A program made the position numbers and the translations under genes. From Membranipora membranacea (lineage: Eukaryota; Bryozoa; Gymnolaemata; Cheilostomatida; Membraniporidae), in NCBI GenBank assembly GCA_914767715.1, contig OU612072.1:5146001-5210000 (forward strand): DNA of 64,000 nt, in the 5' to 3' direction. Numbering within the stretch: the first letter of the stretch is position 1; each line of letters opens with the position of its first letter. Below are positions 62,901-64,000 of this stretch, in pieces. The notes beneath the pieces are model-generated. The model worked only from the letters and a program-made list of their open reading frames with translations, did not search any database and had not been told where the DNA came from.

Positions 62901-64000
62901 CTAATCACTGCACAGCAGACGCTACTTGTGAGAATTCTGCTGGTTTATACGACTGTATCTGCCAAAACGGACAGAAGGGTATGTCACTACAACTGTTCTA
63001 CATGAACTATGTTATATATGATATATAAGACCTCTGTGTACGATGCTCTGAAATATATCACTCAGTCCTTCACTTGTCATGCAGTGTGCAGCGATGACCG
63101 TGGAATGAAAGATATGCGATGTTGACCTTCTATGTATTTTTTAAATTGGTGCGGTAATGGCAGTGCTGTCACTTTTCAAGAAATTAATTTACTAGGATCT
63201 TAGTTCAGTTACAGCTAGCAGTAAATGGTGAAATAGCCGTCTTCTAGGGTATTTTGTATGTAGCCCTGGTTTGAAATCTCTGCATGGTGTGCGAATTCGC
63301 AATGCAGTTTGTCCATAATTGTCCACATACAACAATCAATTCAATGCCGTTTCCTTGACTCATTGCTTACGATCAAACTTTTTATTTACAGGATTTGTCG
63401 GAGTGTCTACCTGTTTGAGCTCCACAGTGCCACCTCTCCCTGTAGGAGTAGATAAGGTATCGTCTGGTCTGGCCGACTGGACGATAGCTGTTATAGTTGT
63501 AGCTGCAGTTATACTAGTGGCAGCTATAGCTATCGGCGTCGGCTACGGCTGTAGAAAAGCTCGAGATAATACAGGACAGGCTCACGAGCCACTTCACTCA
63601 GGTAATTTAATTAAAAATTCAAATATCTGATTGCTCTACGATTGGTGAGTGAGACCTGCTAGAGGTCCAGTCCCCAATTCTGCTCACGTATTGATGGAAC
63701 TTCATACACTCAATACATGCATGAACAATTTGGTAACAAGCTTGCATGATTGTTGTAGCATATGAGGGTAGAGCCCGAGCCTAGCAATACTGATGATTTG
63801 GTTGAGATACTAATAATTACACTAATAATACAACAGAGTATTGGGCAATATGGGCTTAAAATTGAAGTGGGTAAAGGCTCAGTTGCCTTCACTCATACTT
63901 AAAGTCACTGCATGTAGAGTTTGGTTGTTTGGATTTGATAATTCTCCTACCACAATCATATCCCAACTAACAGTTTATTCTTGTACTTCGCAGGTGAGGA
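17889..64000 (+). CDS. Giant multi-PLAC-like, mucin-like type I membrane protein (75 exons, 3' incomplete)
   Basis: Seventy-five exons, listed separately, join with matching phase at every intron into about 11,210 coding bases (about 3,736 residues). Order: signal peptide (1-27); cysteine modules 1-29 (about 28-1616) with Thr/Pro linkers; SEA-like domain 1 (about 1617-1731); modules 30-45 (to about 2517); SEA-like domain 2 (to about 2629); modules 46-59 (to about 3319); two copies of a novel domain plus calcium-binding EGF (about 3320-3664); transmembrane helix (about 3694-3717); basic tail running off the window. Each module has six cysteines, C..C..C..CC-x-x-C, as in PLAC domains of papilin and ADAMTS proteins. 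ShK-type domains also have six cysteines but end differently. Basic RKRR sites near 1296-1299 and 3442-3445 look furin-cleavable. Thr/Pro linkers are probably O-glycosylated. Extracellular matrix, surface coat or adhesion is a plausible role, but no function is demonstrated. Confidence 0.85.
19361..19429 (+). CDS. Giant gene exon 2: first half of module 1
   Basis: Acceptor TGTGTTACAG. It reads AQSCGNSGSNCAALTNVSQ then CTQ, the first three cysteines of module 1, ending GTAAGT at phase 1. Confidence 0.78.
21612..21760 (+). CDS. Giant gene exon 3: end of module 1, module 2
   Basis: Completes module 1 with CCTKC. It holds all of module 2 (GCFNLGLNC...QCYSQAVYDNCCLFC). The frame joins the previous exon with a split Glu codon. 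The 2.2-kb intron before it is the longest in the gene. Confidence 0.85.
22033..22234 (+). CDS. Giant gene exon 4: module 3 (B type) and Pro/Thr linker
   Basis: SCRFGDLQEGC...RVCCGTC is the first B-type module. A linker rich in Pro, Thr and Ala follows (VPPTNPPTAAPATTTSDP). Confidence 0.88.
22580..22777 (+). CDS. Giant gene exon 5: module 4 (A) and start of module 5 (B)
   Basis: TCTDDLSTCESL...SCYSG..RQRCCQSC, then a spacer with NRRQSLGF, then CPYGDRSATC. This is the first A-spacer-B dyad. The donor is GGTTGGTG at phase 1. Confidence 0.88.
23215..23304 (+). CDS. Giant gene exon 6: end of module 5
   Basis: ESCSSEDISFVCCDAC completes module 5, followed by a short Thr linker. It begins and ends in phase 1. 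Confidence 0.85.
24093..24164 (+). CDS. Giant gene exon 7: Pro/Thr/Arg linker
   Basis: Encodes only linker: TPTPPRPTGPTRPTRPTT. The PTR/PTG repeats come from a short GGCCTACCC tandem repeat in the DNA. It is a symmetric 1-1 exon, so it can be skipped without changing the frame. Confidence 0.78.
24660..24806 (+). CDS. Giant gene exon 8: module 6 (A)
   Basis: SCSDSGIIECNLPDRFCYAS...QQCCATC, then a spacer RQAAATRTRLPA that leads to the next B module. Confidence 0.9.
25166..25320 (+). CDS. Giant gene exon 9: module 7 (B), start of module 8
   Basis: TCLYGDRRLECPI...ASCCETC, a short Thr/Pro linker, then PCQDT opening module 8. Ends at phase 0. Confidence 0.9.
25370..25455. repeat. Degenerate GCTGGTTA repeat
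   Basis: GGGTTGCTGGTTA-like words recur imperfectly across about 85 bp of the intron after exon 9. Confidence 0.45.
25575..25731 (+). CDS. Giant gene exon 10: rest of module 8, start of module 9
   Basis: SDLCPALVGG..SNCYEIGALCCATC, spacer, then SCRFGDRLSLCTEDLC. GTGAGT donor, phase 1. Confidence 0.9.
26451..26589 (+). CDS. Giant gene exon 11: end of module 9, start of module 10
   Basis: ESSCCATC closes module 9, with a TTPALTTTES linker, then QCFDTDDNCDGGLLQLNE. Ends at phase 2 inside an Arg codon. Confidence 0.88.
26903..27045 (+). CDS. Giant gene exon 12: end of module 10, start of module 11
   Basis: CYNDDVRGSCCGTC, spacer RDLARDDSA, then TCAWGDRDAICSSLLNINC. Ends at phase 1. Confidence 0.9.
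27414..27568 (+). CDS. Giant gene exon 13: end of module 11, start of module 12
   Basis: DICCGTC, a Thr/Pro linker (STAEPTTVVTTTPMTAPP), then NCEDTVQQCDMLTANLFNCY. Ends at phase 0. Confidence 0.9.
27967..28119 (+). CDS. Giant gene exon 14: end of module 12, start of module 13
   Basis: FIADGCCATC, spacer with RKTNLP, then SCWFGDRVGFCQTF...FCDDPSVR. A 0-0 exon of 51 codons. Confidence 0.9.
28487..28627 (+). CDS. Giant gene exon 15: end of module 13, start of module 14
   Basis: RDCCESC, a short Thr/Pro linker, then LCSNEWSDDTCEQLVSTLGD. A 0-0 exon of 47 codons. Confidence 0.9.
28787..28919 (+). CDS. Giant gene exon 16: end of module 14, start of module 15
   Basis: EKCCRTC, linker VTQTPTTTTVATTTEE, then VCPNTLPDSVCELIISSEGE. 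From here B-type modules disappear for a long stretch. Confidence 0.9.
29241..29424 (+). CDS. Giant gene exon 17: end of module 15, start of module 16
   Basis: QCYEDFMALQCCRSC, linker ITTTTEAPTTTTP, then ACPSEDSLPCLDIQIITEGQ. Ends at phase 2. Confidence 0.9.
29608..29699 (+). CDS. Giant gene exon 18: end of module 16 and Thr linker
   Basis: DSCCNFC, then a Thr-rich linker (TVSTVTTTDFTTTGTTIPT). Confidence 0.88.
29952..30112 (+). CDS. Giant gene exon 19: module 17 and linker
   Basis: DCDGNVFSLVECATL...PCENSNIIANNCCAYC, then VPPTTTTVT. Ends at phase 0. Confidence 0.9.
30430..30637 (+). CDS. Giant gene exon 20: module 18 and linker
   Basis: ECEGDDPSINCAGLDSITGD, VCDEGSLFSLLCCDYC, then a long Thr/Pro linker. 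Confidence 0.9.
30830..30984 (+). CDS. Giant gene exon 21: module 19
   Basis: FCSSNPLGAAQCEALFQSQ, FCATNFMLENCCLYC, then VATTTPGPT. Ends at phase 0. Confidence 0.9.
31538..31709 (+). CDS. Giant gene exon 22: module 20
   Basis: PCNGDNIDLNCTSLDISFGD, LCNPALDVVAELRLQCCDYC, then TTEPPTTT. Ends at phase 1. Confidence 0.9.
32347..32370 (+). CDS. Giant gene microexon 23: Thr/Ser linker
   Basis: A 24-bp segment between TTTTAG and GTAAAA encodes ETSTSTTT and keeps phase 1-1. Its composition matches the neighbouring linkers. It could be optional. Confidence 0.6.
33613..33779 (+). CDS. Giant gene exon 24: module 21
   Basis: VCVDVLNTVSCNALANTNAC, DTGDAICCATC, then a Thr-rich linker. Ends at phase 0. 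Confidence 0.9.
33982..34005 (+). CDS. Giant gene microexon 25: Thr linker
   Basis: SVSTTTTQ in 24 bp, phase 0-0, after TTACAG and before a less usual GTCTGT donor. Linker composition and phase fit, but splicing needs transcript evidence. Confidence 0.5.
34391..34520 (+). CDS. Giant gene exon 26: module 22
   Basis: ACVDSMDINCTSLALLIDPC, GDTRSLCCEFC, then NRTTP, which includes an N-glycosylation sequon. Ends at phase 1. Confidence 0.88.
34884..35066 (+). CDS. Giant gene exon 27: linker and module 23
   Basis: TAAPPTTATLAP, then PCLGDTFPTAVCQERNRTEP, NFCVDDDVWINLCCEYC and a short Thr linker. Confidence 0.9.
35222..35419 (+). CDS. Giant gene exon 28: linker and module 24
   Basis: TTDAPTTQAPTTAVSTTEG linker, then VCAGNLFSLSLCQNRINTVP, SCDDPEWYGVCCTFC. 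Confidence 0.9.
35615..35833 (+). CDS. Giant gene exon 29: basic cleavage sites and module 25
   Basis: Begins ARKRRSVDDVASLRRIRRQS, with two furin-like basic motifs (RKRR|S and RRIRR|Q), then module 25: SCTNMVADDDCEAAIFASTF, VCIETYMLQSCCGTC. A cut here would release the first 24 modules or leave a disulphide-linked or non-covalent two-chain protein. This is inferred. Confidence 0.88.
37617..37813 (+). CDS. Giant gene exon 30: module 26 and Thr linker
   Basis: GCNSDEWSYDLCAAVVDNEG, QCSESLVADNCCLFC, then a Thr/Pro linker. The 1.8-kb intron before it could hide one more exon, but I found none. Confidence 0.88.
38129..38291 (+). CDS. Giant gene exon 31: module 27 (variant ending)
   Basis: VCEQQYSTEGCTSLLGSYSC, IKSICCDFYC, then TSTSTTTGTPTTTTVSP. 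The module ends CC-x-x-x-C, one residue longer than nearly all others. Confidence 0.87.
39110..39196 (+). CDS. Giant gene exon 32: Thr-rich linker
   Basis: Encodes only mucin-like linker (TSTSSTTTQPTTTRTTTAPE and a few more). The TTTATTAG acceptor, GTGAGA donor and 1-1 phases fit both neighbours. Confidence 0.72.
39614..39760 (+). CDS. Giant gene exon 33: module 28 (A)
   Basis: SCGVDDDAQTCPSYVPITPS, GCYQQSVYDACCQSC, then spacer NYYYERKAA. The A-B dyad arrangement resumes here. Confidence 0.9.
40295..40447 (+). CDS. Giant gene exon 34: module 29 (B)
   Basis: YCSYGNRISNCPSNTDCNDP, ARDCCDVC, then a non-mucin spacer. This is the last module before the first SEA-like domain. Confidence 0.9.
42081..42243 (+). 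CDS. Giant gene exon 35: SEA-like domain 1, first half
   Basis: FTEYSKYVRSAMQSMFSVLP, then YTVNSI and a split residue before a Cys. It has an amphipathic helix followed by a strand. Ends at phase 2, the same position and phase as the intron in the second copy of this domain. Confidence 0.82.
42301..42376. repeat. 16-bp tandem repeat in an intron
   Basis: About five near-perfect copies of CATAGAAAACCAGTGC in the intron between exons 35 and 36. Confidence 0.85.
42688..42869 (+). CDS. Giant gene exon 36: SEA-like domain 1, second half
   Basis: SCADEVNKAKLISDKLMIRV, then FSELDTIFKNAVQDGQVGLL. A beta strand of the KLMIRVTF type and a helix fit a SEA/ferredoxin-like fold. No GSVVV autoproteolysis motif is seen. 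Confidence 0.82.
43195..43294 (+). CDS. Giant gene exon 37: start of module 30 (A)
   Basis: TCSADTITNCDQYALSPNSD, CYHPDPYS, ending at phase 2 directly before the CC of the module. Confidence 0.88.
44280..44429 (+). CDS. Giant gene exon 38: end of module 30, most of module 31 (B)
   Basis: RCCVSC, spacer with YADRAYIPV, then GCEYGDKADECSADVDC and ECCYT. The intron falls just before the last cysteine. Confidence 0.9.
44628..44800 (+). CDS. Giant gene exon 39: last Cys of module 31, mucin linker, start of module 32
   Basis: A long Thr/Ser/Pro linker with TTTSTTTVPPSTTTP and TTTRTTTPLSTTT, then PCLGDT. Confidence 0.9.
45024..45212 (+). CDS. Giant gene exon 40: module 32 and start of module 33 (B)
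   Basis: RCVGLTEDVMSCYNDELVYG, VCCQSC, spacer ARWDLPD, then SCAWGDKQVWCVGIDAEQC. Confidence 0.9.
45513..45729 (+). CDS. Giant gene exon 41: end of module 33, module 34, start of module 35
   Basis: DTCCDTC, a Thr/Ser linker, LCEDTRSNCADLTVENEACY, DCCASC, spacer, then DCK of the next B module. Ends at phase 2. Confidence 0.9.
46152..46296 (+). CDS. Giant gene exon 42: module 35 (B) and Thr linker
   Basis: KFGDKLSNCPAYTTADC, EECCQLC, then STTSTTMSTTVTT. Ends at phase 0. Confidence 0.9.
46761..46921 (+). CDS. Giant gene exon 43: module 36 (A)
   Basis: GCVADESGSVCSLLTDNGGC, EEQCCLTC, spacer, then SCR opening module 37. Ends at phase 2. Confidence 0.9.
47408..47598 (+). CDS. Giant gene exon 44: module 37 (B), start of module 38
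   Basis: RYGDHQEYCTTVTRERC, EDCCKTC, a very short linker GLVAPPG, then VCVDSVPNCDSLIDNPSACY. One of the few B-A junctions without Thr repeats. Confidence 0.9.
47955..48067 (+). CDS. Giant gene exon 45: end of module 38, start of module 39 (B)
   Basis: QCCYSC, spacer IARDDLAT, then SCQWGNQATFCKLYTRDDCD. Ends at phase 0. Confidence 0.9.
48254..48415 (+). CDS. Giant gene exon 46: end of module 39, linker, start of module 40
   Basis: EQCCALC, linker APVTTTTTEAPPTTTQP, then QCVDQPTADCTQDTSERRFC. A 0-0 exon. Confidence 0.9.
48749..48923 (+). CDS. Giant gene exon 47: end of module 40, module 41 (B)
   Basis: DDCCASC, spacer, TCPYGDRELWCQFFVNQ, SCDEPLIKEACCLLC, then a short Pro/Thr linker. Confidence 0.9.
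49204..49400 (+). CDS. Giant gene exon 48: module 42 (A), start of module 43 (B)
   Basis: ACYDTEDCSDDISNCYEDLY, RCCRTC, spacer, then GCEYGDRQTYCSLITKEQC. Ends at phase 0. Confidence 0.9.
49748..49999 (+). CDS. Giant gene exon 49: end of module 43, long linker, module 44
   Basis: The largest exon (84 codons): DCCVTC, a Thr/Pro linker of about 40 residues, then QCVDTTQVCDSITPDNCYEE, MCCDTC. It is a 0-0 exon holding a whole module. Confidence 0.9.
50284..50416 (+). CDS. Giant gene exon 50: module 45 (B)
   Basis: ECRYGDNDTDFCRADMDC, LCCHTC, then a non-mucin tail leading to SEA-like domain 2. Confidence 0.9.
50774..50939 (+). CDS. Giant gene exon 51: SEA-like domain 2, first half
   Basis: TFRLKVNVTSHRCTAGL, then VFKYQIELAVTQILNNIPG and LASLVDI. 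The helix-then-strand layout and phase-2 donor before a Cys mirror exon 35, so the two domains are duplicates. Confidence 0.82.
51864..52015 (+). CDS. Giant gene exon 52: SEA-like domain 2, second half
   Basis: SCGSVIAILEIQSTGFYAVD, then MLELADGQLGQLGVS. DGQ-L-G-L matches DGQVGLL of the first copy. Confidence 0.82.
52046..52190. repeat. Imperfect inverted repeat in an intron
   Basis: Arms ending CAGTTTGCCTGCA and TGCAGGCAAATTG face each other about 80 bp apart, with partial matching continuing outward through GATCA-containing sequence. It may be a small MITE. Confidence 0.45.
52456..52473 (+). CDS. Giant gene microexon 53 (candidate, 18 bp)
   Basis: TTACAG|18 bp|GTAAGT encodes FEIPAE in phase 1-1. 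Strong splice signals and phase fit, but it is very small and the frame also joins without it. Confidence 0.4.
53455..53638 (+). CDS. Giant gene exon 54: module 46 (A), start of module 47 (B)
   Basis: ACVNGDFSLNCLTKFVLTEP, LCFEANVRTQCCRSC, spacer YYSRLAAGIDIN, then SCPYGDR. Ends at phase 2. Confidence 0.9.
53870..53979 (+). CDS. Giant gene exon 55: rest of module 47
   Basis: DAECFNLNEADCSNTEARE, KCCDRC, then a short Thr/Ser/Pro linker. Confidence 0.9.
54213..54388 (+). CDS. Giant gene exon 56: module 48 (A), start of module 49 (B)
   Basis: PCFDDDANVCAQGVQNSLSF, CYEAEDMCCATC, spacer RTRRVEGLPD, then SCAWGDK. GTCAGT donor at phase 0. Confidence 0.88.
54830..55070 (+). CDS. Giant gene exon 57: rest of module 49, module 50
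   Basis: EFCSTHTRDDCDLENVNST, CCALC, a short linker, then PCLGDINNYECTITIRSNPS, CYDSQFYSECCESC. Confidence 0.9.
55421..55645 (+). CDS. Giant gene exon 58: module 51 (B, extra cysteines) and Thr linker
   Basis: GCIWGDKADFCDSSSTICD, VCCGSCCLDC: the module carries two extra cysteines at its end. A long Thr linker (TTTSTTTSTTPPTTTTVTTT) follows, then GCNGDTV opens module 52. Confidence 0.9.
56134..56236 (+). CDS. Giant gene exon 59: rest of module 52
   Basis: TCSSLISNPEKCYADVDNG, LCCESC, ending at phase 2 in the spacer Arg codon. Confidence 0.88.
56503..56632 (+). CDS. Giant gene exon 60: module 53 (B)
   Basis: RQELPA spacer, SCAYGNRIDSCAAVTLEQC, SDCCEQC. Ends at phase 0. Confidence 0.9.
57056..57194 (+). 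CDS. Giant gene exon 61: module 54 (A)
   Basis: ICEEEQESSVTNCEVSVQVA, CYSSDVLQNCCGAC, then spacer FDLP. GTTAGA donor at phase 1. Confidence 0.87.
57577..57785 (+). CDS. Giant gene exon 62: module 55 (B) and Thr/Ser linker
   Basis: ECRFGNKVRWCGDITADN, ICNIEEYQVQCCDTC, then a Ser/Thr-rich linker. Ends at phase 0. Confidence 0.9.
58115..58273 (+). CDS. Giant gene exon 63: module 56 (A), start of module 57 (B)
   Basis: QCPDGDTATDCVERTEGTGA, CYDPDVSDVCCRTC, spacer, then NCRYGDK. A 0-0 exon of 53 codons. Confidence 0.9.
58380..58469. mobile_element. 72-bp hairpin MITE with 9-bp target duplication
   Basis: GAGTTTTAT (58380-58388) is repeated exactly at 58461-58469. The 72 bp between is a hairpin: TGGCCAATGTGTTGGCTCTG on one side pairs with the reverse complement of ...CAGAGACAACTCATTTGCCA on the other. 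It lies in the intron between exons 63 and 64. Confidence 0.65.
58553..58723 (+). CDS. Giant gene exon 64: rest of module 57, start of module 58
   Basis: SKYCMTVDDADVDFDWC, DTCCARC, Thr linker, then ECPNGNTLDSCNIR. A 0-0 exon. Confidence 0.88.
59034..59160 (+). CDS. Giant gene exon 65: rest of module 58, start of module 59 (B)
   Basis: DCYSPPREQGCCIEC, spacer RGDLPD, then YCRYGDKAEFCQ. The spacer contains RGD. The donor is GTTTGT, less usual. Confidence 0.87.
59165..59335. repeat. Degenerate GTGATG-type minisatellite
   Basis: Repeated variants of CTGTGATGTT / CTATGATG over about 170 bp in the intron after exon 65. Confidence 0.5.
59484..59579 (+). CDS. Giant gene exon 66: end of module 59, last Thr linker
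   Basis: ECPAHKETCCEKC closes the final module, followed by LTTTTPTPSST. Confidence 0.9.
59882..60007 (+). CDS. Giant gene exon 67: membrane-proximal domain copy 1, part 1
   Basis: LFNRPVSPGTSMLYQVTYF and SCAQL. The LF-x-R-x-V-x-PG...LY-x-V pattern recurs in exon 71, so this starts a duplicated unit. Confidence 0.85.
60335..60456 (+). CDS. Giant gene exon 68: domain copy 1, part 2
   Basis: EAKVCTDMGSKFWSLTNCYV, then RTCNDLGNG. It matches VVCSALGEAMDSLYACYV of copy 2. Confidence 0.85.
60903..61047 (+). CDS. Giant gene exon 69: domain copy 1, part 3, with furin-like site
   Basis: DFTVNYKVMILVDGALNY and a helix ending LLASQSKRKRRS. KRKRR|S is a strong furin-type motif just before the first EGF module. 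Confidence 0.88.
61358..61453 (+). CDS. Giant gene exon 70: calcium-binding EGF 1, first half
   Basis: DVNECDTTLNVLLRDGCDHQ, AVCTNTD: a D-V-N-E-C start and C-x-N-T-D(G) typical of calcium-binding EGF. Confidence 0.9.
61743..61925 (+). CDS. Giant gene exon 71: EGF 1, second half, and domain copy 2 start
   Basis: GSYQCQCPAELIGNGFSC ends the EGF. NFDRDVPPGYHYLYKLVV then begins the second copy of the domain. GTTCGT donor at phase 1. Confidence 0.88.
62206..62427 (+). CDS. Giant gene exon 72: domain copy 2
   Basis: KEMVVCSALGEAMDSLYACY, NCDQDFRVTAYIVVDAELNY and the helix KRVTQTLIRNEL. One exon covers what copy 1 spreads over two, so an intron was lost or gained after duplication. Confidence 0.88.
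62838..62978 (+). CDS. Giant gene exon 73: calcium-binding EGF 2
   Basis: DVNECSVVEPLITNHC, ATCENSAGLYDCICQNGQ: a second EGF of calcium-binding type. Its last cysteine is in the next exon. Confidence 0.9.
63392..63601 (+). CDS. Giant gene exon 74: EGF end, transmembrane helix, tail start
   Basis: Short stalk, then WTIAVIVVAAVILVAAIAI, continuing GVGYGCRKAR. The roughly 24-residue hydrophobic span and following basic cluster mark a single-pass type I membrane protein. The tail starts DNTGQAHEPLHS. Confidence 0.9.
63994..64000 (+). CDS. Giant gene exon 75, cut by the window edge
   Basis: An acceptor TACTTCGCAG is followed by seven bases that continue the frame with Gly-Glu. The rest of the cytoplasmic tail lies outside. 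Confidence 0.6.

Noticed and set aside
17889-64000. ShK toxin-like (ShKT) identity for the modules
   Set aside because: ShKT domains also have six cysteines but end C-x3-C-x2-C. Here the end is CC-x-x-C, as in PLAC domains. A distant relation is possible, but nothing suggests a toxin.
1-64000. CRISPR arrays, bacterial operons, rRNA or intact tRNA genes
   Set aside because: None seen. The repeats present are transposons, minisatellites and coding repeats of an animal genome.

Overview
This is animal (metazoan) nuclear DNA. It is AT-rich, with many short exons bounded by GT/AG splice sites, introns mostly of 150-2,000 bp, and dispersed transposon debris. The protein content (HYPK, a secreted mucin-like multidomain receptor with calcium-binding EGF modules, and Mutator-like transposase remains) fits a non-vertebrate, probably marine, animal such as a sponge, cnidarian, placozoan or invertebrate deuterostome. 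I cannot narrow the species from the sequence alone.

Layout. Positions 1-8,800 are mostly intergenic. They hold the tail of a decayed minus-strand Mutator-like transposase gene (93-842), a minus-strand tRNA-derived SINE (about 2,760-3,032), and a 1,410-bp foldback DNA element (4,121-5,530) with a perfect 8-bp target-site duplication. The foldback element sits inside an older transposon-type coding fragment. A short G-quadruplex motif and an 87-bp tandem duplication follow. Positions 8,866-11,089 hold a complete three-exon HYPK gene (+). Positions 11,090-17,500 hold no confident gene, only one orphan exon-like segment (12,193) and one 190-codon minus-strand open frame (16,148-16,720).

From 17,889 to the right edge, one giant + strand gene fills the window. 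I could join 75 exons in a continuous reading frame, with intron phase matching at every junction. This gives about 11.2 kb of coding sequence (about 3,736 residues), still open at the edge. The protein starts with a signal peptide. It then carries 59 six-cysteine modules (pattern C..C..C..CC-x-x-C) that look most like PLAC (protease and lacunin) domains, separated by Thr/Pro-rich mucin-like linkers. Near both ends the modules alternate between an acidic A type and a B type that begins C-x-[YFW]-G-[DN]-[RK]. The middle is a run of single modules. Two SEA-like alpha/beta domains interrupt the array. The end is a tandem pair of a roughly 110-130 residue domain plus a calcium-binding EGF module, then one transmembrane helix and a short basic cytoplasmic tail. 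Furin-type basic sites occur in the middle and in the membrane-proximal part.

The giant cysteine-rich, mucin-like type I membrane protein is the main discovery candidate. I know of no named protein with dozens of PLAC-like modules, since known PLAC proteins carry one at the C-terminus. This rests on my reading of the translation, not on a database search. A likely role is extracellular matrix, cell surface or cell adhesion, but that is inference.
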